This document shows positions 43,140-54,099 of a stretch of 64,000 nt of DNA, in pieces. Every line of letters begins with the position of its first letter. Position 1 is the stretch's first letter. The notes under the pieces are model-generated. The model had not been told where the DNA came from. It saw only the letters and a list, made by a program, of their open reading frames with translations, and did no database searches. Position numbers and translations under genes: made by a program. This DNA is from Nectonema munidae (Eukaryota > Nematomorpha > Nectonematoida > Nectonematidae), in NCBI GenBank assembly GCA_030549495.1, contig JAUIRK010000775.1:62001-126000 (forward strand), given 5' to 3'.

Positions 43140-44260
43140 GGAACAAATCACACTACAACTGCTTTGGCATTGCCTAAATCTTTTCGAAGAAGAATCAGAG
43201 ATCAATAATTTTTTACCATTCTTTCGAATATCTTCATACACTGTAGAACTTGCTGGAAGATGAAGAGTCCCCGATTTTTGTAGAACTGGTATCCCATTTT
43301 AGATCAGAATAATCCGCACACTCTACTTTATGAAAGTTCACAGTGACATACTTTCAAAAGGTTTTGCATTATCCATATAACTTCCATAAATTTTACAACT
43401 AATGAATTTATTGTCCAGCTAAAAATTTGCAAATCCCTTTTTCTTGATCTAATTCTCATTTTGTAAAGATTTACCATTTGATCAAAAAGATCAACCTCTC
43501 ACATATTTATATTGTATTCGTTTCTGATGGATGAAAACTTTATTCTCACTCCTTTTTCTTGTTTTTTGACCCAAATTATAATCCTAAATTATTTTTAAAC
43601 CCAACCAAAACATAATATTCAGAAATTCTTAGTATAAATGCACCTCTTGAATATTTTTGCACATCTTTTTAATTATTAGCTTTTTAATTATTAGTTCTCT
43701 GTTCAGCAAACTTTCATATCCATTATCCAACAATTTATATGGCGTAGATAAATGATCAAGTGAAAACTTCTCAGGAATTCCCAAACTTGGATGTACTCGC
43801 AGTGCAAACCCAAATTTCGTATCTCTTCTTCAAAATTTGGACAGACAGGTGGAATGAACTCATGGATCTGAGAATTAAATAAATGATCCTTAGAAGACAT
43901 CCATTTTATAATGTTTTTTTACTTTTTTTGAAACTAATAAAATTTGTTTGAACTTCAATTTTTGAATCATTTGGGGAAGATTTAGACGAGCTTTTACCTT
44001 GATTACATAAAATTCTTCTTGGTAAGTGGTTAATATTACATTTGAATCATCTGAAGAATCACTATTATCTTTACCAGTTTCAGTATTTTATTGCTCAAAG
44101 GAGGGGGTGGGGGCAACAGTATCCGATTGTTTAATGAATTCTTCAATAACATCCAAATTATCAAAAATATAAACAACTTTTTTTCTATAAAAAAATATAA
44201 AATTAATTAATTTGACTAAAAATTTATTGAAAAACACATTAGAAAAATGTTTCATAGTGA
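43140..44260 (-). pseudogene. Unidentified decayed coding region
   Basis: Minus-strand open runs in several frames: VIEEFIKQSDTVAPTPS and DNSDSSDDSNVILTTYQEEF (44090-43980), IHEFIPPVCPNFEEEIRNLG (about 43870-43800), SLGIPEKFSLDHLSTPY and YESLLNRELI (about 43780-43680), and a poorer stretch to 43140. The order and shared strand suggest one ancient gene, perhaps a transposase, split by several frame breaks. Family not recognised. Confidence 0.4.
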
Positions 44261-44501
44261 AACTAAATTTTCGCAAATTTGTCTTTCCTGCGAAATAAGA
44301 TTATTTACAGTATTCATTACCTTCGATTCTTTCTACCAAATAATTCTCTCTTACTGTCCACGTCCTTAGCATCCTATCTATACTGTGAATGTGTATGTAA
44401 AGGAAAACCTGAATTCATATATGACAGATGAACCATAAGCAGATTATTTTCTAAAACACCTGGATACGAGCGGGTTCGTTTATCAAACTATCCATATCTG
44501 G

Positions 44502-44644
44502 TAGAGTTGTGTCATTACTGCTTTTTTAAAACACTTCTTTATCGTTAAAGTAAAATTTTTTAGTTTGTTATCGCTATATTTATTAACGCTATAGGTATAA
44601 TATAACGAAAATCTAACGAAAATATCGTTATTTTCACAACTCTG
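44502..44644. mobile_element. Non-autonomous hAT MITE, 143 bp
   Basis: Termini TAGAGTTGTG and inverted CAGAGTTGTG; flanking 8-mers ATATCTGG (44494-44501) and ATATCTCG (44645-44652) match at 7 of 8. The interior has repeated AACGAAAAT/TCGTTA motifs. Confidence 0.75.
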
Positions 44645-44652
44645 ATATCTCG

Positions 44653-45659
44653 TAACACGAGTTACTCGTATATATTCAATATGATATATATGAATGCCTC
44701 AAAATGACTGTATTTTATCCAATCAGATCAGAGATTTTACTCAGTTCATTGAATAGTCAACATTTGGTCAAAGAAGGTTCACAACAATTGGATCGATTTT
44801 CGTGTAATTTGATTGGTTAAAACTAAAAAATTTAAAACCAATCATATCACAGAATTCGCGTATTCCGTCCTCCTGTGAAGAAAAAAGACCATAATTTTTA
44901 AATATATCTTATAGAAATATGTGAAAAATGAAGGATAGACATAGGCTGTTTCAATGAGTAACCAATCGGTCATTCGTTGACATGATGTGAAAAAATTGGC
45001 ACCTATCATTTCTATAATCTTGATATTGGGAATGGAAATGGGATGTGAATGGCTAATTAGTGGTTATTTGACAGTAAATTTGTTGTTATATAATTTCTAC
45101 CAAATTGATAAATAATAATTTTTCTCTTCTCAATATGGCCAATGAACATATCATTGTTATGAATAGGGATGAGGTGAAATATCTGTTCAAGGCAACCTGA
45201 ATAGCCTTTCATAATGATCCCTATCGTAATTTTTTTTCTAGTATACTTACTTTAGTTTTAGTCGTTATAAAGTTTGAAAAGATGCTTGAATAATGTGATT
45301 AATTACACATTACTACAAAATAGGACAAAAATATCAAAAAAAAGATCCAATGTATTTAATTTGATAATTTTTTATAATAAAATTTGCTCTGTGCTTGATT
45401 TGAAATAATAAAATGGGGAGACAAGTGGGCGAAAGTCATTTGAACATTTTATGCATTTAAATATTTTTACGATATACCATTGATTTTGCTGTGCTTTTTT
45501 AAATTTGTTACTTTTCTACGATTGCTCCGTGCTTGATTTGAAATAATAAAAATAGGACGACAGCTTGGCCAAAGTATTGTTTCTTTGAAAAGGGATAGAG
45601 AGGACATTTTTAACGATCTCTGTGTCATAGTGGTAACCCTAGAATAAGAGATTATTTAA
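44653..45659. other. Intergenic, AT-rich
   Basis: A phrase of about 24 bases (GTGCTTGATTTGAAATAATAA...) occurs twice, near 45390 and 45528, each followed by a similar GGAGACAAG/GGACGACAG text: an imperfect 138-bp direct repeat. No gene. Confidence 0.5.
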
Positions 45660-45667
45660 GTTGCTGC

Positions 45668-46578
45668 TATGGATGTATCCGCTTCCGCATATGTGGATCA
45701 TATGCAAAAAATTTTACATCCGCTTTTTTATCCTCATCCGCGCATTTTTTTTTCATGTTAAAATCCGAATCCGCATCTATATCCGCAATTTAAAATCTAT
45801 AATTTTTACATTATAGATACGTTTCTCGATCCGAGATTCAAAAGTAAATTGTTCACCAATTTTGAAACAACGAATAAAGTAAAAACTTTCCTTTTGAATT
45901 TATATGATGAGGATAGGATTGATAAAAGTAGCATAGAAGTAAAAAGCTGCAAAAATGAAGAAAAGTGCTAATGAAGTTTATACCTCTTTGGATGAAGCTA
46001 TGGACTCTATTCTAAACTCTATTAGTGAAGAAGAAAACGAGAAAGAAAATGAAGATAATGAAGCTTTTAATGAAGAAATAACGAAGTATCAAAAAGAAAA
46101 AAGAATTGATTCATATAATTGCTTAGATTGGTGTAAAACTAAAAAAGAAGAATTTCCATTATTATCAAAACTTGCATGACATTATCTTACCTGTTCTCAT
46201 AGCACTGTTCAAAGCGAGCAGCTCTTTAGCAGCGCCGAAAATATTTATACTGACAAAAGAAAGAGATTACTACGGGAAAAAGTAGAAAAACTGTAATTTC
46301 TTAAAAAAAATTTACAGCCAATTAATTTTGATTATTTAAAATAAATTTTTCTAATTATTCTGATTTAGGTTTTTTTACATTGGTGGATTTAAAAAAAACA
46401 GTAAAAAATGTAAAAAAGAGATTAAAATAGTAAGATACTGTAAAATATAAAACATATAATTTTTAAAAAATATTTTATACCCGCATCCGCAAAAAAATTT
46501 ATTTTGATATCCGCTAGGATGTCAAATCTAATATCCGCACCCGCGGATGTAAAAAAATTTACCTCCGATACATCTCTA
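45668..46578 (+). mobile_element. Deleted hAT element (TAGAGATGTATC termini), 911 bp
   Basis: Left TATGGATGTATCC and inverted right TAGAGATGTATC. Duplications GTTGCTGC (45660-45667) and GTTGATGC (46579-46586) match at 7 of 8. Subterminal ATCCGCATCCGC-type repeats crowd both ends, likely transposase-binding sites. Only the C-terminal part of a transposase remains. Confidence 0.85.
45812..46312 (+). pseudogene. hAT transposase C-terminal remnant
   Basis: Reads DTFLDPRFKSKLF and KVKTFLLNLYDEDRID, then a frame shift into the 45955-46179 frame (acidic SISEEENEKENEDNEAF, then DSYNCLDWCKTKKEEFPLLSKLA), a stop, and HYLTCSHSTVQSEQLFSSAE with DKRKRLL. This is the hATC dimerisation domain of Ac/ZBED-type transposases. 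The N-terminal half is deleted. Confidence 0.8.
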
Positions 46579-46586
46579 GTTGATGC

Positions 46587-47439
46587 TTTGGGTTAGACAA
46601 TTTAATTTTTAAAATATATTTGCAGAAAGAATGTGAGATTTTTTAGGCTTATTGTTAGTGTTAGGCAATGCGTTTTCAAAATATATTTTCATAAAAAGAA
46701 ACTTTTCAATTTTGTTGGCTCCAGCATGAGTTATAATCAATTAAAAATTTAGTAGATTCGAATAAAGCGCTACTTTGTTTTTACTAATTTGCAAAATTAA
46801 AAAGTTTCAAATTTACTATTTTATAATATATATATATATATATATATATCTACCCAAAATACATGCGAGTATTCCTCATCATCTTCCTCATCTCTAACAT
46901 CAAAAATATATATAAATATGAAAAAACTTTGATATTACGTTGTCGACAACTTTTTTAGCAGTAGTTTTGTTTACATTTTGCAAAAATAGACATGCATCGA
47001 TGTAGCCTGAAAAGAACAAATGAGGATATAATAAAAGAGATGAAAACTATTGTGCACGAAGCAATATGAGGGAATGGATGATACAAATATTTACTGAAGA
47101 TTTAACTAGTCAAGATCGCACAATAGGTGAAGGCAGTAGTGTAGGAGCTGGGAGTGGATTCTGAATAGGGTTTCTAATTTTTCGAAAAAATATTTTTCTC
47201 AAAATTAAAATGAGAATTCTCCGGAGAAAATGGAATAAAGCCTATTAACACGAATATGGATATATATAAAAGTTAAAACTAATCTTTATTTTTAAAAAAT
47301 AACTTTTCAAAAAAGCTCAACCATTATAATGCTTAATTTTTTTAATTTAATCTTCTTAAAAATAAAAAATAGATTCAATTGATATTTTTTCAATTTTTTA
47401 GCTGTCCATATCGTATTCTATGGAAGAAGAATCATCCAT
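46587..47439. other. Intergenic, AT-rich
   Basis: A TA dinucleotide microsatellite lies at about 46826-46849. No gene seen. Confidence 0.55.
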
Positions 47440-47527
47440 AGCTGGACATATGGTAAAGATAGTCACGATTGAAATTCGAACCCAGACCAACTGGATGGAG
47501 ACTCTACGCTAGTAGCACCACTGAAAG
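47440..47527 (-). mobile_element. tRNA-derived SINE, family B, copy 2
   Basis: On the minus strand, TAGAGTCTCCATCCAGTTGG, B box GGTTCGAATTT, then CAATCGTGACTATCTTTACC and CATATGTCCAGCTATGGA, matching copy 1 at 24385-24490. Confidence 0.6.
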
Positions 47528-47807
47528 ATAAATTCACAAGATGTAAGTTCTATGTGCTTAGCAAAGCTTTTTTAATAGTTGCAAATAATATGATATCATT
47601 TAGAAGTTTCAAATCCTACTAAAAATATTAAGAGATTTTTTATTTTTAATGGAATAAAAATCAAAAAAAAAATTCTCTCCAGTCTCTCAAGAAAAAAATT
47701 CTAATTAGGAATAGTGGCGTATTAAAATGAATTTAGACGGAGTGCATTTTTTATTATTTTAATTATTTAGAAAATGGCGCTTATCTTAAAAATCTATGAG
47801 CTATAGC

Positions 47808-48357
47808 CAGGGCCGGTTGCAAACCGATTTGACCGATGTTATAAAATTGGGCTTCGTGCCTTGAAGAGGCCCCACGCCTGTGGGCCTACGTAAAATGAAA
47901 AGTGAGATAATCTTTTTCATTATATTAATTTATTATGTATAAGGAATCTGGTAAATTATCATTACCGTTATGTCATCTCTCTAACAATGCCAAATTTTTT
48001 CACTTTTCAGAGCAACGTGGGAAAATAGGGCGTATTTTTTCCTTATTTTTTAAACATTTAAGTTTTCTACAGCTTCAAATTACAAAAAAAGAACTTTGAA
48101 AGATTTGCTAATAAAAAAACTATAGGAGCTTTTTCTAAAAAAGTGTATGTAATTGCTTAATATAATTTGCCTGTCTTAATGTTAAAAGTAAAATAATAAA
48201 AGTTTCCATATTGCCTTTAACATTTTTTTATACCAAACATTAAATCTCTAATTTTTTTGGTTTGTATGTGTTTTTATTCATATGAAATATAAACACCGAT
48301 AAATTTCTCCGCTATCAAATTTCTAATTGGGCGGCGCAATTCCTAGTACTGGCCCTG
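47808..48357. mobile_element. Probable non-autonomous hAT, 550 bp
   Basis: Left CAGGGCCGGTTGC and inverted right CAGGGCCAGTACTAGG, with GC-rich GGGCCTACG and GGGCGGCGC text just inside. Flanking 8-mers GCTATAGC and GTTGCAAT agree at only 3 positions, so the target duplication is not proven. Confidence 0.6.
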
Positions 48358-48365
48358 GTTGCAAT

Positions 48366-48872
48366 AGCTTTTGTCGATTAAACGATGTGAACTAAGAGCT
48401 TGCATGCAAAAGATTCGTCGTCGATCTAGCTTTTTCTTTTGATCTTCAGAGATTATCGAGAAGTCTAACCCTCGAAAAGCCATTATTTTTAACACTTGAA
48501 ACAAAATGTTTATAAAACTTTTTATAAAAAAAAAATGAAATGACAAAGGCATAAAAAGTATAAAAAAAGGATGATAACTCTGAAAATTTTAATATTCGAT
48601 CTTACAAAACATGGAAATAAAAAGACTTATAAATTGAAAATGCGTTAAATGACGCAGCTGCTCTTTCTAGCGTTAATGCAAAAATTAAAAAAAAAAACTT
48701 TTTAATTCGTTATCTTAGATTCATGCGATTTTTGGTATTTAAAAAGAAAAAGTTATAAAAAAAAGATGTGTGTGAAGAGTTATCGAAAATGATCTCTAAG
48801 AATAAGTCAAGATGTAATTAATTCATATGAAAAAATAAAATTCCTCTACCATGTAACTTATTAAATATAAGA
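48366..48872 (-). other. Unidentified ORF with start codon; otherwise AT-rich
   Basis: At 48358-48483 a minus-strand ATG opens MAFRGLDFSIISEDQKKKLD and continues to ALSSHRLIDKSYCN before running into the element at 48357. It has protein-like, less AT-rich codons, but no family is recognised and no splice donor is clear. Confidence 0.35.
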
Positions 48873-48982
48873 TTAGTGAAAGAAGAATAAACCGCCTATG
48901 GCACAAAAGTCAGGACACACTCTGTTGATTCCTTCTTTGTTGTACTTGCAATCGGAAAGCTTGTATTGTCCACATTTTCTCT
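48873..48982 (-). CDS. Candidate cysteine-rich terminal exon
   Basis: After GAACATAG the frame reads RKCGQYKLSDCKYNKEG, INRVCPDFCAIGG and stops. Four Cys with spacing C-x7-C-x10-C-x3-C look like a small secreted or ShK/Cys-rich module. The other two frames stop earlier. The acceptor's pyrimidine tract is weak and no partner exon was found. Confidence 0.3.
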
Positions 48983-49600
48983 CTATGTTCAAAATAAGAT
49001 AATAAAAAAGTATCATCATTTTGATTCGGTTATACAAAGAATAGCTTTTGAAAATAATTATTATAACTATTAGTGGTTTTTATTAATGAAGTTGAACTTT
49101 TAAAACGTATTGCATTGCATTATATTGATCTATTGACAAAAAAAACTAACCATTTTGAATAAACTGGATGGCAAACAAATAAAAAGATCGATACATCATT
49201 TTAAGAAAGGAGGCTATGAATAAAATTCATCGCTTTGCGGTTGAGATAATTAAGGTCGTTGAAAAATTTTTGATAAAAAAAAAGCACAATATATCAAGAG
49301 AGCTAAATGAAATAAAAATATTTTAAGTAGAACATGAACTTTATCAGTATATTTGATTACACTAAATAGGCATAGTCTTAAAAATGAACTTCATATTATT
49401 TTTATTATTTGCAAGTGATTGATGTGTAAAAATTTTTACTTTAGTAAATCTTTAAGAAGTAAAAAATTGGCATCAATAAAGGAGAACGCAGGTAGACATG
49501 GGTATATGGTGCAGTGTACCCTATTTTTGCCAAGTCCTGAATCCCTCCCCCCCCTCCGCCTCCCCACTACTCCACTGGAGATACACAAAGAATTTCATGT
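48983..49600. other. Intergenic, AT-rich
   Basis: No gene seen. GC-rich CCCCCCCCTCCGCCTCCCC near 49547 belongs to the hAT end that follows. Confidence 0.5.
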
Positions 49601-49637
49601 AAAAAACTCTATAAATAAAAAAGATTGAGAATGACTG
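49520..49637 (-). mobile_element. Terminal fragment of a hAT element
   Basis: Ends AAGATTGAGAATGACTG at 49637 (inverted CAGTCATTCTCAATC). The start of the fragment is approximate. No left partner or CTCTATAC duplication upstream was found. Confidence 0.45.
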
Positions 49638-49645
49638 CTCTATAC

Positions 49646-50480
49646 ACTTGAAATTTGAGGAATGAAAAATTATAAAAAGTTTTAACCTGTTGTCGCACAA
49701 AAATTTGGGCATTTGTAGTTGAAATAGTATCTCCACCTTTCTGCGCATTGGTCACTGCCCCAGTTATAGCAAAGATCTAAAGAGTATTGCGCAATGGGAA
49801 ATGAAAGTGCATGATTCCAAGAGAAAAATATTTTTTACTCCTACGGGAAAATTTGTCAAAAGAGAAAGCGGATAAATATTTTCATCACCTGATAACTCTT
49901 CCTTTTTTTTTTACAAATAGAAAGGCTAAGGGAGAGAATAGATAACAATCCTTTAATAATAATTCATGACATTGTTATATCCGTTCTGTAGACACTTTTA
50001 GAAGTGAGATTTAATGAAAATATTATTCTTTAAAACATAAAATAAAAAAAGGGATATTTTTTCTGATGTGGATTCATTTCTCATATATCAAATCAATTTG
50101 GTTTTCAGCCAGAGGCGCACATATGGGGAACGACGCCCCCCCCCCATCAATAATTTTCCATTTTCTGAATTATATATTTTTTTAGAGTATTTATTAGACT
50201 TGTTTGTCTTCTGAGTTGATTTTTGATATTACTTTTCTTGTTTTAAGGTTATAAGTCTTTAAATGAATATTTAAAATATTCTTTCATTTAACGTCCATTT
50301 CTTTGATATAGTAATGCACTTTTGAGCTAAATTTGATCAGATACAGTAATGCAGCCAGTCATTTGAATATAAGAACCCATGTATTTTTGAGCGAGGCGAA
50401 TATTTAAATTTGGTTTTAAAGGCTAACTAACAAGGAAGTGTTGGTGAACAGAAGGGGCATAAAAATTTAAGATTACCTAC
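49646..50480. other. Intergenic, AT-rich
   Basis: CAGAGGCGCACATATGG at about 50112 with a poly-C run resembles the hAT-like end at 25034. Otherwise nothing recognised. Confidence 0.45.
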
Positions 50481-50516
50481 ATCATACCCAGGTAAAGCCC
50501 ATCATACCCAGGTAAA
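50481..50516 (+). repeat. 16-bp direct repeat
   Basis: ATCATACCCAGGTAAA at 50481-50496 and 50501-50516, separated by GCCC. Confidence 0.85.
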
Positions 50517-50606
50517 AAAGTATTAGTATATGCTCTAATACTTCCTATATGGATTAATATTGTATAATAAACTTTTAATCCTTTACAACAAACAACCCAT
50601 GCATAT

Positions 50607-50683
50607 GATGAAATGTCGTGTGATGAAGTGTCGTTATGATGAAATGTCGTGTGATGAAGTGTCGTGTGATGAAATGTCATAAG
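50607..50683 (+). repeat. 15-bp minisatellite, five units
   Basis: GATGAAATGTCGTGT and GATGAAGTGTCGTGT alternate for five units, the last diverged. The unit resembles GATGGACATAATGTC in the MITE at 40315. Confidence 0.85.
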
Positions 50684-50689
50684 ACCCAG

Positions 50690-51474
50690 AACGGTTTATC
50701 CCTATTAATTACTGTAACCAAGCCCCATCGATAGGAGGGGGGGGGCAAGGAGATAGGCCTCCTGTATTTTATTTTGCCCATCTGAAACTCCTTTGAAAAA
50801 CATAAATGTATACTCTTTCTTATATTCCCGGCCCTATTAAAATTGATTTAATCGCATGAATAGCGCCGGGCCTAAAGGAAAATACAAGAATATGAAAGTG
50901 AGAAAAAGCTTACATTTATATTATATACATGGGCAGGACTATTTAGTTTTAAATCAAATTAAATATCTTTTTATCATAATGAACTAACTTGTTTTTTGCA
51001 CTTGAATATAACATTTTTTTTTAAATATTTTTGAATATTTATAATTTTATTTTGCAAAATGGCGCTATGACATAATTTTAATAAACTAATCTCTTAAGAT
51101 TAAAACGAGGGATTTAGATGGATTCAACTCAAAAGGAGGGATTTACGTGGATTTAACTTAAAAATCAACCTAATTTTATGCTTTTACTCCCACAATAACT
51201 AGAGGTAGACACAACACAATTGATGCATAAAATTGTTCACATTTGATTGATCAATTGAAAATGCCTCCTTGACTTTTGTAATGCGTTGAACGAATTTGAG
51301 TTAAAAAATTTTTTTGCAGGTTTCACTTCAAAGAATAAAATAATTAAGATTTACTTTCCAGCTGAACAAGACCTAAAAAAAAATCATATAATATATTAAT
51401 TTGGCTTTTATGCTTTGAAGCAAATCAAAGAATAAAATTAAAAAATTGAGAAATTTATTCAGATGAATTAGTAT
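50690..51474. other. Intergenic; small tandem duplication
   Basis: A 29-bp unit, GAGGGATTTAGATGGATTC..., is duplicated at about 51107-51164. CCCGGCCCTATT to GCGCCGGGCC (50828-50873) may be a decayed element end. No gene. Confidence 0.45.
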
Positions 51475-52790
51475 ATTCAAGAAAGCATTTGATACCGTTC
51501 CTCATGGCAATCTTATGGTTTCTCTGACAATTTCTTGAGTTACCGAAGTCACAAGTGGTATTCCACAAGGCTCTATAATGGGTGCAATTCTTTCAGTCTG
51601 TTCATAAACGATATACCTCTGACAAGCTCAAATGTCGCTGTAAATTATATGCAGAAGATATCAAAATATATACTGCTTCTAATGAGTCTTCAATCTTTCT
51701 ACTTCAGCAAGATTTGCATTCAATTTTTGAATGGACCATTGAATGTGACTTAAACTTAAATTAAAATCATCTTCAAATTGGAAGATCTGATGATCAATTC
51801 TTTTTTATAGGAGGAAAACCACTAAAGGAGACTTTAAAACTCAATGTCTTGGGACTGACAATTGATTCTAAACTCTCTTTTACAGAACATGTGTCTTGTA
51901 ACGTCAAGAAAACTTTTTCTGTACTTCATATGCTGAAAAGTACTTTTGTTTTATCTGACTTAAGTGTTGCTGTTCATTTATTTAAGGCATTAGTTAGGCC
52001 TACTCTTGAATATGGTATTATAATTGTTGGTAACTCCTCCATATCTCTAACATGAAGAAGATTGGAAAAGTACCAAAAGTATTTACTGAATATTTAAAAG
52101 GAATGAAAAACCTCAGCTATGACGAAAGACTACAAACTCTTAATCTTCCTACTTTATACAACAGAACAATTTGTAATGAAATGTTAACAATATAGAGCAT
52201 TATAAAAGCTAAATATCAATCTTAACAAAAATGTCTTACCTACGTTTTCTTCAAAAACATCCAGATCAAACAAGTATAAACTCAAATCAGAATCTGCCAC
52301 AAAGTACCGGCAAACTTATTATTCTTCTCGAAGAGCAGCACTCAATAGAAGGAATGGTTCACCCACCTATTGACGTTGTAAACTCATGCAATATCAATGT
52401 ATTCAAAAAGAAGCTTGATGAATTTTGGATAAAGGATTATTATTACAAATATTATTTAGATGCATTTTTATATGCCTTCTCTATGCTTAATAATTTCATG
52501 TTATGTTATGTTCATATACATATATATATATATCTCATACAATGTTTCATTGTTATCCATATACGTACGCTCAATCTGGGTGTATAGTGTATACCAAGCG
52601 ATCTCTAAAGAACCTTGTAAAAACATCCACACAAACCGGATTGCTTTATTTTTCACTTTTACTTTGTTTATATATTTTCACCGTTTGTTTAAATCTTTTT
52701 ATATCTTTCTTTGGTGTGCTTTATTTGTGTACCGGATTTGTAAATAAATTTCTTTTTCTTCATCTTCTTCTTCTTCTTCTTCTTTTGAAT
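51475..52790 (+). mobile_element. CR1/Jockey-like LINE, 5'-truncated
   Basis: Plus-strand reverse transcriptase text from motif A (KKAFDTVPH, 51475) on: VTSGIPQGSIMGAIL (motif B), a motif C with Asp changed (KLYAEDIKIY), LGLTIDSKLSF, then the tail motif PPIDVVNSCNINVFKKKLDEFW spread over 52360-52430. It ends with AAATAAA and (TTC)n at 52757-52785. Several stops and frame shifts; dead. It belongs to a different family from the LINEs at 13144 and 53980. Confidence 0.8.
51535..52430 (+). pseudogene. LINE reverse transcriptase C-terminal part
   Basis: Three overlapping frames each hold part of the domain; the reading frame switches near 51590 and again after 51760. The catalytic YADD/FADD block reads YAED, an independent sign of inactivity. 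Confidence 0.75.
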
Positions 52791-53141
52791 CAGAGTACAG
52801 TCGATTATCACTCATTCAGAATGCTTGGGTTTTGGCCTTTCCGAATTAGTGGTTTTTTTTTAAGATTAGTCTTTCTAATTTTAATAAAAAAATCACACTT
52901 TGCTTACTCAATTTCTCTCAGTATAAACTTGACTCCAACCAAAATTCAATGCCAGATGTCAGTTTAATACTAAAAGTTCAACAAAAAAATGATTGCTCAT
53001 TAGAATTTGTAAGTTAATATTCAGATGTACTGATTCTACTGGGTGCAGACAATTTTTTGAGCATTTCTTTTAAGCTTATTGTTTTAGATGCTTTGGTCGT
53101 TCTCTAATTCTAACTTTTATTTTACAAGCCTTCAAAAAGGA
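52791..53141. other. Downstream of the LINE tail
   Basis: AT-rich; the long frame 52503-52967 crosses the LINE 3' UTR and tail and is not a gene. Confidence 0.5.
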
Positions 53142-53210
53142 GAAGAAGAAGAAGAAGAAGAAGGATTTATTTTTATCAAACAACAACATAACAAATAAAT
53201 CTTTTCAATT
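53142..53210 (-). mobile_element. LINE 3' tail fragment, minus strand
   Basis: (GAA)n then GGATTTATTTTTATC: inverted, this is the AAATAAATCC(TTC)n tail shared by the LINEs here. Only a short 3' end is visible. Confidence 0.55.
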
Positions 53211-53979
53211 AATAGAAAATTCAAATGATAATGATGGAGGGATTCCAGTCAAAGTGAAGTGATAAAGAAAACAAAAGAAAACATAAGGAGCTCAGTTATT
53301 AATTGAAGCAATCATTCATTCATTTTACTAAATTAAAGATCTCTGATATAATCAAAGTCCCGGATTAACGAAGGTTAGTGATTACCGGATTAGAAGTAGT
53401 CAACTGTAGTATAAAGCAAGACAGGATTATTATAGACTACTGGCACACTCATCAACTCCACATCATATTTGCTATTGAATATACACCATTTTAACACACT
53501 TCACCACATTTTATGATATAAATGTTCAAGCTTAAAATGAAAGTATTATATATTTTACTGGTGTGTAATTAACCTTTCTTTAATAATAACGGTAGCTGCA
53601 TACTAATAATAATAAATGATATCGGTAAAGTGGTAAAAAAAATAAAATGCACCCCGAGGTCCAAATATTTTTAAGATGAGCCAAAATAAAAAGCTTGGAC
53701 AACCCTGCAATAAAGAATTTTTCTCATAATTTTTCGTAATGAAATACTTTCCACTCTAAAATTTTTCCATGAAATTTTCATATATATTTGGCATTATTAT
53801 CAAAATTATTATGGGTAAATGATAATGGTACCGATGAATTTTTAAATATGAATTGGAAATATTATGGTATAACATTTTTTTTATACATATTCAATTTCAT
53901 TTCTTTTTTTTCCAATATTCAATTTCATTCAATTCATATTCATATTCAAAATTCATAATTCAAATTTCATTTTTTTCAA
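53211..53979. other. Intergenic with a hAT-like end at 53707
   Basis: AAGCTTGGACAACCCTG ends at 53707 (inverted CAGGGTTGTCCAAGCTT), preceded by GCACCCCGAGGTCC, a typical hAT right end. The left end was not found. Mixed TTCAATTTCATT repeats occur near 53890-53970. Confidence 0.45.
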
Positions 53980-54099
53980 TCTTCCTACTCTGAAGCTTCT
54001 AAAGTTGATAAAATTTTAGAAAAAGTGATTGAAATTGGATCCACTTTGAAAAGTGTTTTAAAATCAGGAAAAAGCCTACCAAAAAATCAAGTGATGAAA

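Noticed and set aside
46826-46849. TA dinucleotide tract
   Set aside because: Simple microsatellite in AT-rich DNA without further structure.
52460-52967. Overlapping hydrophobic ORFs of 95-154 codons
   Set aside because: They cross the LINE 3' end, its TTC tail and flanking DNA; hydrophobicity follows from T-rich codons.
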